The notes below the pieces were generated by a model that saw only the letters and a list, made by a program, of their open reading frames with translations, was not told where the DNA came from and ran no database searches. 64,000 nucleotides of DNA from the NCBI RefSeq assembly GCF_019392195.1, contig NZ_JAHXKI010000002.1:620001-684000 (forward strand), read 5' to 3'. Origin of the DNA: Marinobacter sp. F4206. GTDB lineage: Bacteria; Pseudomonadota; Gammaproteobacteria; Pseudomonadales; Oleiphilaceae. Both the position numbers and the translations under genes were made by a program. This document shows, piece by piece, positions 53,098-60,871 of this stretch. Position 1 is the stretch's first letter. Every line of letters begins with the position of its first letter.

Positions 53098-54189
53098 ATG
53101 CACCGGTCCAACCAGCAGGCGTCCACCGCAACCCGTTACCTCCAGAGCCTGTGCCAGTTACTGACCAGCGCCGAGGTGCCGTTGGCCGGGCTGCTCGCGG
53201 GCACCGACATCCAGCCACGGCTTCTCGAGGCGCCGGACGGGGTCGTCAGCCACGACAGTCTGGATCGCCTGCTACAGAATGTTGAACGACTCACCGACGA
53301 ACGCTTTCCCGGCATCCTGCTTGGGCACCACCTGAATATCAGTGCCCACGGTGCCGCAGGTTACGCCGGGCTGACCGCTCCGAACGCCGGCGCGGCCATA
53401 GGTGTCGCGGTTCGCTTCTTTCCACTGATTACGGAACTGGCGACACTGAAATTGGACGTCACTGAAAAGCGCGTCCGGCTCACGATCATTCCCGCGCCTG
53501 GGATCTCCGGGCGGACCGAGCGGTTCGTGGTACATACCCTGCTCGCCAGCTTCGATGTCATGGGCAGTTTCCTGGTCGGAAACCTGGAGCTGCGTGCCGG
53601 ATTGACCTTCCCCAATCAGGCGGGCCTGAAAGCACGGCTTGGCTCGACATTACAGGGCATCGCGTTCAATCAGCCCAGCCACAGCCTCTCGCTGCCAAGA
53701 GAGCGACTGGAGGCTCCCTTTGCGCTCGCCGATCGAACGGCGCACGCCCAGGCGGTTGCCCAGTGTGAAGAAGCCTTGAATCGGCTGGAGGGACAGAGGA
53801 CTCTCGCGGGGCGAGTGGTGGGCCTGTTGACCCGGATCGGCCCACCCTATCCGGATCAGGAGAATGTTGCGGCGCAGCTCGGCATGTCCACCCGGACCCT
53901 GCACCGGCACCTGCTGGAAGACGGGGTTCGCTATCGGACACTTATACTGGAGGCCCGGATGAACAGCGCCAGGCGCTACCTGCTCGACGAACGGCTGGGC
54001 GTCACCGAAACGGCGTACCGGCTCGGTTACCGGGATTCCGCCAATTTTACCCGGGCCTTTCGGCAAGCGACCGGGGTGACGCCCACCGGGTTCGTGAAAG
54101 CCGGCTCATCCAACGCTAGGCCAGCAGTTCCCGCACATCCGAGAGAAACTGATCAACCCGCTCCGTCGTCGTCGCCCAGGAACACATGA
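53098..54189 (+). CDS. AraC-family regulator with Arabinose_bd N-terminal domain, likely controls alkB
   Basis: 363 residues from ATG 53098 (GGAAGAG upstream). The N-terminal domain (about 20-215) has the LLAGTDIQPRLLEAPDGVVSHDSLDRLLQNVE and LNISAHGAAGYAGLTAPNAGAAIGVAVRFF motifs of the Arabinose_bd family; the C-terminal HTH is ENVAAQLGMSTRTLHRHLLEDGVRYRTLILEARMNSARRYLLDERL and TETAYRLGYRDSANFTRAFRQATG. In marine alkane degraders such regulators sit divergent to alkB. The last 22 or so residues lack homology and read across the end of the convergent ltaE gene. Confidence 0.88.
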   Translation: MHRSNQQASTATRYLQSLCQLLTSAEVPLAGLLAGTDIQPRLLEAPDGVVSHDSLDRLLQNVERLTDERFPGILLGHHLNISAHGAAGYAGLTAPNAGAAIGVAVRFFPLITELATLKLDVTEKRVRLTIIPAPGISGRTERFVVHTLLASFDVMGSFLVGNLELRAGLTFPNQAGLKARLGSTLQGIAFNQPSHSLSLPRERLEAPFALADRTAHAQAVAQCEEALNRLEGQRTLAGRVVGLLTRIGPPYPDQENVAAQLGMSTRTLHRHLLEDGVRYRTLILEARMNSARRYLLDERLGVTETAYRLGYRDSANFTRAFRQATGVTPTGFVKAGSSNARPAVPAHPRETDQPAPSSSPRNT

Positions 54190-55147
54190 GCCGCGCCGAA
54201 CCACCGATGAAATTGTAGAACCGCCAGCCTTTCGCCCGCAGCGCCGCCTGCACCGGCTCCGGCATTTCCACGAAAACACCGTTAACCTGCCTCGGATAGC
54301 GAAGCGTAACACCCGGCAATCCGGTCAGACCTTTGGCCAGTCGCTCTGCGCAGGCGTTGGCATGACGGGCGTTCTGCAACCAGACGTCGCCTTCCAGTAG
54401 CCCGCACCAGGGCGCGGAAATGTACCGCATCTTGGAGGCCAGCTGGCCTGCCTGCTTGCAGCGCCACTCGAAGTCCTCCGCCAGACGTCGGTTAAAAAAC
54501 ACCACCGCCTCACCCAGCGCCAGGCCGTTCTTGGTGCCGGAAAAACACAGAACATCGACGCCGGCTTTCCAGGTGATCTCGGAGGGGTGAACGTCCAGTG
54601 CCGCCACCGCATTGGCAAAGCGGGCACCGTCCATGTGGATATTCAGATTGTACTGATCGGCTGTGGCCCGGATCGCACGCAGCTCATCGGGCGTGTAGAT
54701 GGTGCCGACCTCCGTCGCCTGGGTAAGGCTCAGCGCCTTGGGTTTCGGGTAGTGAATGTCGGTGCGCTTGGTGACCAGATGCTCGATGCTTTCCGGTGTC
54801 AGCTTGCCGTCCGGCCCCTGCCCCAGCAAGAGCTTGGCGCCGTTGGACGCATATTCCGGGCCGCCACACTCATCGGTCTCAATGTGAGCCAGCTCATGAC
54901 AGATCACGCTGTGAAAGGACTGGCCGATGGACGCCAGCGCGAGGGAGTTGGCGGCAGTGCCGTTAAAGACGAAATAGACGTCGCACTCGGTATCGAAGAG
55001 CGCCCGAATCCCATCCGCTGCCCGCTGGGTCCAGCTGTCTTCGCCATAGGCGGGCTCATCCATACGGTTCGCCTGCTCCATGGCCTTCCAGGCCTGGGGA
55101 CAAACCCCACTGTAATTGTCACTGGCGAACTGCTCGAACTGGGACAC
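54116..55147 (-). CDS. ltaE: Low-specificity L-threonine aldolase
   Basis: 343 residues from a GTG at 55147 with AGGAGG 6 bases upstream. FASDNYSGVCPQAW, FVFNGTAANSLALA, HIETDECGGPEYASNGAKLL, HMDGARFANAVAAL and the PLP lysine in CFSGTKNGLALGEAVVFF are diagnostic of fold-type I beta-eliminating aldolases. It cleaves L-threonine to glycine and acetaldehyde. The 3' end overlaps the AraC regulator gene by 74 bases on the opposite strand. Confidence 0.92.
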   Translation of the reverse strand: MSQFEQFASDNYSGVCPQAWKAMEQANRMDEPAYGEDSWTQRAADGIRALFDTECDVYFVFNGTAANSLALASIGQSFHSVICHELAHIETDECGGPEYASNGAKLLLGQGPDGKLTPESIEHLVTKRTDIHYPKPKALSLTQATEVGTIYTPDELRAIRATADQYNLNIHMDGARFANAVAALDVHPSEITWKAGVDVLCFSGTKNGLALGEAVVFFNRRLAEDFEWRCKQAGQLASKMRYISAPWCGLLEGDVWLQNARHANACAERLAKGLTGLPGVTLRYPRQVNGVFVEMPEPVQAALRAKGWRFYNFIGGSARLMCSWATTTERVDQFLSDVRELLA

Positions 55148-55270
55148 GACGGGCCTCCTGTTGGGGAATCCGATGAATGGGCAATCGCCCAACTTACACG
55201 ATTCAGCGTGAATCGCCAGCGTTCGGGCCTATCCATTGCGCTAAGGCGGACAGGCCCTTAACGAACCGGA

Positions 55271-55969
55271 TTAACCCGACAGGCCGAGATGCTCGGAATC
55301 CTGCTGGATGCAGCGGTCCAGCAGCTCCAGATACTCCGCCTTCGCCTTGCGCTTGGTTTCCCGGTGAGCCCGCATGTTCAGCGTCCGGAAATGCTGCGCC
55401 AGCTCGTTCGCCCGGGACATCAGGTCAGACGGGGCAACGACCTCATCCAGGAATCCCGCCTCGACAGCACCTTCGGGATCGTAGATTTCGGCGTTGACCA
55501 CCGAACGGTAGAAATGGGCCGGGGCCAGCCGATGCCGGGCAATCTCGATGCCGGCGTGGTGCATGGTCATGCCGATGGCCACCTCATTGAGGCCGAGTTT
55601 GAAGCTGCCTTCCACGCCAATGCGATGGTCCACCGACAGCATGATGAAGGCGCCCTTGGCAATGGCGTGGCCACTGCAGGCGCCAATGACCGGCAGCGGA
55701 AACGCCGCCAGGCGGCGGGTCAGCCTGGACCCGACGGTTACCAGCGCCGAGGCCTCGCTGGCGCCCTTCTGCATTTCTTTCAGATCGTAGCCGGCCGAAA
55801 AAATCCCGGGCTGGCCCGTGAGAATCACCACAGCCTCGTCCTTCTCGGCGCGATCCAGCGCTTCATTCAGCTCCTTGAATACGTCATGGCTCAGCGCGTT
55901 TGCTTTTCCATTGGCAATAGCGATTGTCGCGACGCCATCGTTAAGTTGGTATTCAACAAGGTCTGTCAC
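55271..55969 (-). CDS. Crotonase family enoyl-CoA hydratase/isomerase-like protein
   Basis: 232 residues. The oxyanion loop FSAGYDLKEM (about residue 60) and SGHAIAKGAFIMLSVDHRIG (about 100-118) place it in the crotonase family. The first hydratase Glu (in the usual GGGCEL stretch) appears to be Phe in AKGAFIML, while the second is present in LGLNEVAIG. That pattern fits an enoyl-CoA isomerase or hydrolase rather than a hydratase. GAGG-like site weak. Single gene on the minus strand, ending 123 bases upstream of the ltaE start. Confidence 0.8.
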   Translation of the reverse strand: MTDLVEYQLNDGVATIAIANGKANALSHDVFKELNEALDRAEKDEAVVILTGQPGIFSAGYDLKEMQKGASEASALVTVGSRLTRRLAAFPLPVIGACSGHAIAKGAFIMLSVDHRIGVEGSFKLGLNEVAIGMTMHHAGIEIARHRLAPAHFYRSVVNAEIYDPEGAVEAGFLDEVVAPSDLMSRANELAQHFRTLNMRAHRETKRKAKAEYLELLDRCIQQDSEHLGLSG

Positions 55970-56071
55970 CGGCCTATCCTCTTGATGTGGTTAACGTGAT
56001 GGTTGGGTGAACTTTGCCAGTTTCCGGGACCGGAGACCACACCTGTAAGGATTCGCTGTACCCCTGAAAAG

Positions 56072-56101
56072 TTGCCCACAGAATCTGTGGATAACGTTGT
56101 T
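56072..56101 (-). repeat. 30-bp DnaA-box repeat, copy 1 (inverted relative to copy 2)
   Basis: Read on the minus strand this matches copy 2 at 59748-59777 in 27 of 30 positions. It contains a perfect DnaA box TTATCCACA (56086-56094, minus strand), and its CCCACAG and CTGTGG arms form a short dyad. It lies in the 266-base gap between the crotonase start and the PEP-CTERM stop. Confidence 0.7.
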
Positions 56102-56235
56102 AGTAGCGCGAGGAAAGGTGGCGTGAAACGCCATGGAGCGGGGATTGCGGGGACGCGGCCAGATATTGACCGAAGGTCGAAAGCAGCGCCTGCGGACCCG
56201 CGGTTACGCCCGCGAGTCCGCCCTATTCCAGGTGA

Positions 56236-56853
56236 TTAACCCTGGCGCCGGCGACGGGCGACGCCCATGCCAAGCAGACTCAGCCCGAGCAAGGCAATGG
56301 AGCCCGGTTCCGGAACGGAGGCAGTCACCTTCACGTCATCAAGGAAGTTACCGACGGTGCCGGTTTCGGGAATGACCGAGGTAAACGTCAGGGTGGTCAG
56401 CTCGGAGGAGGCAACGAAGCTGTCCGAGAAGATGCTCCAGGCGCCGACAACGTGGTCATCCAGGTTCCAGGTCATCCCGGGCATCACAGACACGTCGAAG
56501 CTCTCGCTGTTGCTCTGGCGTGCCCGATAGGCAAAGCTCAGATCGTAGGATTGGCCAACGGTGGTCGCAAAGCTCTGGAAGATACTGAACGCGCCACCGC
56601 TGTTCGGGTGGGCATTCAACTCAGCAAACTGGCTTTCCTCATGGGCCGTTACCCCCCCATAGTTGTCCCAGATCTCGATATTATCGCCTTCCCAGCCATC
56701 CACAGCCGCGGAACTGAAATGCTGCCAGGTTCCCGCCGCAACATCCGGCTGTTCAAAGCCGCCATTGACGATGAGATTGGCGCTGGCGGGTGTGGCAGCG
56801 AGGAGTGAAACGCCGAGAACACTGACGGCGGCAAGACGACCGGAAAACTGCAT
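56236..56853 (-). CDS. PEP-CTERM domain exported protein
   Basis: 205 residues from ATG 56853 with AAGGAAG upstream. Signal peptide, then a beta-sandwich region beginning NLIVNGGFEQPD (DUF642-like carbohydrate-binding layout) and a C-terminal sorting tail: VPEPGSIALLGLSLLGMGVARRRRQ (PEP motif, hydrophobic helix, basic end). PEP-CTERM proteins are processed by an exosortase and often relate to exopolysaccharide. No exosortase gene is in this window. Confidence 0.85.
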   Translation of the reverse strand: MQFSGRLAAVSVLGVSLLAATPASANLIVNGGFEQPDVAAGTWQHFSSAAVDGWEGDNIEIWDNYGGVTAHEESQFAELNAHPNSGGAFSIFQSFATTVGQSYDLSFAYRARQSNSESFDVSVMPGMTWNLDDHVVGAWSIFSDSFVASSELTTLTFTSVIPETGTVGNFLDDVKVTASVPEPGSIALLGLSLLGMGVARRRRQG

Positions 56854-57039
56854 GATTGATTGCTTCCTTTGTTGGTTGAATTCCTTTTTCGGAACAGTCA
56901 GCAATCGGGGAACCAACTCCAAACTCCTGTTTATCTTTCATTAAGTTAGCAATACAGAAGCGACACGCTTGCATCGCAACTGTAAATTAATCTGACACCA
57001 GCTGTTACGGTTAAGTGACACTCCGAACGTGAGCCATTG

Positions 57040-57375
57040 CTAACGGCGTTTCGGCTTCCGGGCCCGCAATGCAGCCTCATACGAACGCCGAGCCCACTGC
57101 GCCGCCTCCTCCGGATCCTCCATGACCTCCGCCGGGGCGAGGAAGTAGGAAAGCCGGACTAACTTGCCGCTCCGGTCGTATTCGAATGGGCCGAGCGCCT
57201 GCTCTTCGAAGTAACGGGCATTCCCGGCATCGGCCTTGAGGTAAAGCGCTTCGTCCACAGCCAGCGCGAACATCAGCCCGTCGTGGTAGATACCGTAGCC
57301 GCCGAACATCCGGCGAACGGTGACGGCACCGAAGTGCCCGAACACTTCGTGGAGAAACTCCGTGTAGTCGTCCAT
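57040..57375 (-). CDS. TfoX/Sxy N-terminal-domain protein
   Basis: 111 residues. VRRMFGGYGIYHDGLMFALAVDEALYLKADAGN and GKLVRLSYFLAPAEVMEDPEEAAQW are typical of the TfoX N-domain family. Full-length TfoX, a competence activator, has a second domain that is absent here, so the function is likely different. It directly follows the GST gene (3 bases between) on the same strand. Confidence 0.85.
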   Translation of the reverse strand: MDDYTEFLHEVFGHFGAVTVRRMFGGYGIYHDGLMFALAVDEALYLKADAGNARYFEEQALGPFEYDRSGKLVRLSYFLAPAEVMEDPEEAAQWARRSYEAALRARKPKRR

Positions 57376-57378
57376 GCC

Positions 57379-58017
57379 TTATCCCGGTTGCGGGGCCAGC
57401 CCATCGTCAACGGCCTTCGCCGCCAGCAGGGCCGGGCGATCGCTCAAGCGAGCAACGTAGGCCTCAAATTCCGGCCGCCGGGTAATCGAGCCGAATTCCA
57501 TGCCCCACATCAGGTGCGACCCCACGTAAACGTCCGCCGCCGAGAACCGGTCGCCCGCCACGTATTGATGGGCCGAAACGGCACCGGCCATGGCGCTGAC
57601 GGCTCGCTCATAGGTGCCATAGCCGACCATCCGCTCCTGATCCCGGCTGACTTCCGCCTGCAGAACGCGGTCCATGACCGCCGCCTCCAGTGGCCCGGCG
57701 GCGAAGAAAAGCCAACGGTAATAGGCGGCCCGCGCGGTCGGCTCCGGCGCGAGACCGGCCTCGGGGAACGCATCGGCCAGGTAGGCGCAAATCGCCGCGC
57801 ATTCGGTCACCACCTCCCCCCGGTGCACCAGCGCCGGCACCTTTCCCATGGGATTAATGGCGAGATAGTCCTCCGACTTCATCTGGGTGTCGTAATCAAG
57901 CAGGACCTGGCGGTAATCGGCCCCAACCTCCTCCAGCATCCAGCGCACAATTCGTCCGCGGGACATGGGGTTGGTATAAAAAACGAGATCACAGTCGAGG
58001 GACTCGGTAATGGCCAT
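57379..58017 (-). CDS. Glutathione S-transferase family protein
   Basis: 212 residues. N-terminal thioredoxin fold (DLVFYTNPMSRGRIVRWMLEEVGADYRQVLLDY) with NPMGKVPALVHRGEVVTECAAICAYLADAFP for the glutathione site, and a helical C-terminal domain (AGDRFSAADVYVGSHLMWGMEFG). The Ser in NPMSRGR occupies the catalytic position of beta/theta-type GSTs. It conjugates glutathione or acts in detoxification; exact substrate unknown. Operon with the TfoX-like gene. Confidence 0.88.
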   Translation of the reverse strand: MAITESLDCDLVFYTNPMSRGRIVRWMLEEVGADYRQVLLDYDTQMKSEDYLAINPMGKVPALVHRGEVVTECAAICAYLADAFPEAGLAPEPTARAAYYRWLFFAAGPLEAAVMDRVLQAEVSRDQERMVGYGTYERAVSAMAGAVSAHQYVAGDRFSAADVYVGSHLMWGMEFGSITRRPEFEAYVARLSDRPALLAAKAVDDGLAPQPG

Positions 58018-58166
58018 GGCGTGGCTCCCTTGGGCACAGAAGATTCAGAAAGGTTAGCCGAATTACAAACGTCCTCAAACCGGGTTTTCCATTGGCCCGG
58101 GTATTCCCGCGGAATACAACTATCCTTACTCGAGGGCAGATTCGAAACCGTCTGGAGCACCCGGCC

Positions 58167-59660
58167 ATGAAACCTGAACTCCCGAGAACACCAGAGCTCA
58201 AGCTTGATGTGGACCACCGCATACCAGCCTCTTGGGATTTCGACACCGGAGTGAGCCTTATACTCCTGGTGCCGGAATCCAACCACAACGCTCTGGGCAA
58301 AGCTCCGTGGGCCGACTACCTGAAATTGCGCCTCGCCGATTTCCCGGACAATGCCAATCCCATGCTCATCTCCGGCCCCAGGGGAACCCGCGCCGCGATT
58401 GCCTTTGTGGCGGACGATGTGGGCGGGTTCAAAGCCCTGAGCCAGGCCCGTAAGCTGATCGCCCCGTTGATGGCTGAGCGCTCCAGGAAGATCAATGTAA
58501 TCTCACTGCTCGATCAGGAGCAGGCCGCCTGCGTTATGGCCGAGGCTCTGGTTTCCGCCGCCCTTGCGGCCCTGTTCCAGCCTCCGAAGATTTCGGATGA
58601 AACTCCCGACATCCCCCCTCTGTCTGCCATGAATTTTTTCGGTGGGTTCGAGGCCGCCGACTTTCGGTACGTCAAGGCGACGGCCGAGGGCAACAACCTC
58701 GCACGCTGGCTGACCGAACTCCCGGGCAACTACCTGACGCCCGGCATATATCGGGACTACGCCGAGGCACTGGCCAAGGCTGAGGGCTGGGAAGCCCAGT
58801 TCTACGACCTCGACCAGCTGGAACGGCTTGAGGCCGGTGCCTTCCTGTCTGTGGTCGAGGCCAGCCCGAATCGGGACGCCGGCATACTGCAGTTGCGATA
58901 CCGACTGAAGGGCGCCGGGGATAAACCACTGGCCCTGGTGGGCAAGGGCATCTGTTTCGACACCGGCGGCAGTAATCTCAAGGTCGGTGGCAGCATGCTA
59001 GGTATGCATGGCGACATGCAGGGTAGCGCGGTGGCACTGGGCACCCTGCTCGCGCTGACCCGACTCAATTTCTCTCAACCCGTGGACTGCTGGCTGGCGC
59101 TGGCCGAAAACCACATCGGCTCCAGGGCCGTGAAGTGCAATGACGTCATTACCGCCGTGAACGGTACAACCATTGAACTGATCAACACCGATGCCGAGGG
59201 CCGCATGGTGCTGGCCGACACCCTGGCCCTCGCCTGCCGGCGAAAACCACGGGCCATCCTGGATTACGCCACCCTGACCGGCGCCGTCGTCTCGGCCCTG
59301 GGACAACGCATGGCCGGTGCCATCACCAACCGGCGGGACTGGATCGAGCCCATCATCCAGACCGGTGAGCATTGCGGTGAACGGGTCTGGCCGTTCCCCT
59401 ATGAAGACGACTACGACGAAGACCTGAAATCTCAAGTCGCGGATACGCTCCAGTGCCGAACAGCGGGCGCAGGCGATCATATCTACGCGGCTCGTCTTCT
59501 CGGCAAATTCGTGGACAAGGGCGTGGGCTGGGTGCACGTGGACATGGCTTCGACCGGCACTCACAAGGGCGGGTTGGCCCACATCCCCACGGACCTCCAG
59601 GGATTCGGTGTACGCTTTGGCGTCGAGTGGTTCAACCGAATCGCCGATGAGGGCCTGTGA
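58167..59660 (+). CDS. Leucyl aminopeptidase family M17 protein
   Basis: 497 residues from ATG 58167 with GGAG 10 bases upstream. The metal and catalytic motifs are GKGICFDTGG, KVGGSMLGMHGDMQG, and NTDAEGRMVLADTLALA, all conserved. It is a cytoplasmic di-zinc aminopeptidase releasing N-terminal residues. The N-terminal domain (1-170) is more divergent than in PepA, as in the shorter PepB-like branch. Confidence 0.9.
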   Translation: MKPELPRTPELKLDVDHRIPASWDFDTGVSLILLVPESNHNALGKAPWADYLKLRLADFPDNANPMLISGPRGTRAAIAFVADDVGGFKALSQARKLIAPLMAERSRKINVISLLDQEQAACVMAEALVSAALAALFQPPKISDETPDIPPLSAMNFFGGFEAADFRYVKATAEGNNLARWLTELPGNYLTPGIYRDYAEALAKAEGWEAQFYDLDQLERLEAGAFLSVVEASPNRDAGILQLRYRLKGAGDKPLALVGKGICFDTGGSNLKVGGSMLGMHGDMQGSAVALGTLLALTRLNFSQPVDCWLALAENHIGSRAVKCNDVITAVNGTTIELINTDAEGRMVLADTLALACRRKPRAILDYATLTGAVVSALGQRMAGAITNRRDWIEPIIQTGEHCGERVWPFPYEDDYDEDLKSQVADTLQCRTAGAGDHIYAARLLGKFVDKGVGWVHVDMASTGTHKGGLAHIPTDLQGFGVRFGVEWFNRIADEGL

Positions 59661-59703
59661 CGCCACTGACCCACTCCGGTCATTTAACAGTCACATTGCC
59701 GGA

Positions 59704-59721
59704 ACGCCTGATTTCAGGCGT
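59704..59721. terminator. Hairpin in a convergent gap
   Basis: ACGCCTG, 4-base loop and CAGGCGT form a perfect 7-bp stem between the M17 gene and the convergent metallopeptidase gene. No T-run follows on either strand, so this is only a possible bidirectional terminator. Confidence 0.35.
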
Positions 59722-59747
59722 CCGAGACCACATGTCCTTACGTTGCC

Positions 59748-59777
59748 AACAAAGTTATCCACAGTTTTTGTGGGCAA
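59748..59777 (+). repeat. 30-bp DnaA-box repeat, copy 2
   Basis: 27 of 30 bases match copy 1 at 56072-56101 in inverted orientation. A perfect DnaA box TTATCCACA is at 59755-59763. The element ends 15 bases before the stop of the metallopeptidase-like gene on the minus strand. Confidence 0.7.
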
Positions 59778-59792
59778 GTGCCAGTGAAGGTC

Positions 59793-60758
59793 TCAACGCC
59801 CATGAGCCCCGCGACGAAGCCAGTCATGAACGAACGCCAGTTTTTTCTGGGCCATATCCGACAATACAAACGGATAAAGATCCGCGAGCCCCATGGAACG
59901 GTTCACATGGTTGACCCTAATCGCCAGGGAGGCTGCCACGTTGATCAGCTTTGCCGTGTCCGGTTCGGAGTACGGGTCCCAGCGGGCATTGGGCAGCTCT
60001 GGCGAAGACAGTCCGGATGCCACCGCGCTGTCAGTGATGTCCGTCAGATGAAGCAGGTGTGCCGCAGTCTCGGCCCAGTCTTCGTGGGGATGAGCGGACG
60101 CGTAGGAGGTCAGATAGGATTGCTCCCACCCCGCCGGCGGTCCTTCGTGATAGTGCCGCTGCAGTGCGGCGGCATAGTCCGCGCGCTCATCACCGAACAT
60201 ACCACGGAAGGCTTCCAGAAAGTCTTCGCGCAGACTGAGCCGCCACCAGAGCATGTGGGAAATTTCGTGCCGCATGTGCCCGACCATGGTCCGGTAGGGC
60301 TCCTGAAGCGCCTGCCGGCGGGTGGTTCGAACCACCGGGTCTGCCTCTGCAACGCTGATGGTCACCACGCCATTGGCATGCCCCATGGCCACCGGCGTCA
60401 GTCCTTCGGCAAGCATGTGGAAAACGGGACGGGTGCCCGGGTCCTCCGGACGGAACCAATGCCAACGCCCGAGGTTGTCGAGTACCCAGCGCTTGGCGGC
60501 CTCGGTTTCCGCCCAATTGGGAATGGCGTTGGCAATGCTCGGATCCGGCGCCAGCGCGGTCATTGCGCAGGAGGTGCAGAAGGCCCCCTCCCTGGGCGCG
60601 ATCCAGTTGCAGCCGATAACCTTCCGGTTTGCACAGAACGGTCGCATAGGCACAAAAGCCCGCGCCTGAGGATCGTACGCGACAGGCGTACCGTCGGCGG
60701 TGGCAAGGTTATCGAACCAGAGTGAACCGGAACCTACGGGGTTTGAGAATACCAGCAT
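59793..60758 (-). CDS. Putative zinc-binding metallopeptidase
   Basis: 321 residues. An N-terminal zinc-ribbon-like region has Cys in RPFCANRKVIGCNWIAPREGAFCTSCAMT, and the peptidase HExxH motif reads HEISH in HMRHEISHMLWWR near residue 164. Further down, YLTSYASAHPHEDWAETAAHLLHLTD provides a plausible third ligand (Glu or His). This matches a group annotated as putative zinc-binding peptidase. No signal peptide. The substrate is unknown. Confidence 0.72.
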   Translation of the reverse strand: MLVFSNPVGSGSLWFDNLATADGTPVAYDPQARAFVPMRPFCANRKVIGCNWIAPREGAFCTSCAMTALAPDPSIANAIPNWAETEAAKRWVLDNLGRWHWFRPEDPGTRPVFHMLAEGLTPVAMGHANGVVTISVAEADPVVRTTRRQALQEPYRTMVGHMRHEISHMLWWRLSLREDFLEAFRGMFGDERADYAAALQRHYHEGPPAGWEQSYLTSYASAHPHEDWAETAAHLLHLTDITDSAVASGLSSPELPNARWDPYSEPDTAKLINVAASLAIRVNHVNRSMGLADLYPFVLSDMAQKKLAFVHDWLRRGAHGR

Positions 60759-60871
60759 GCTGCCTTACTCCAGATGAGTGGCGCGGTAAGTGAGCCGGAG
60801 CAGAGATCCCGCACCGGACACGCTTACCGTACAACCCGTAGGTGAGTCGGTTCAATGAAAACCGCTGTTAT

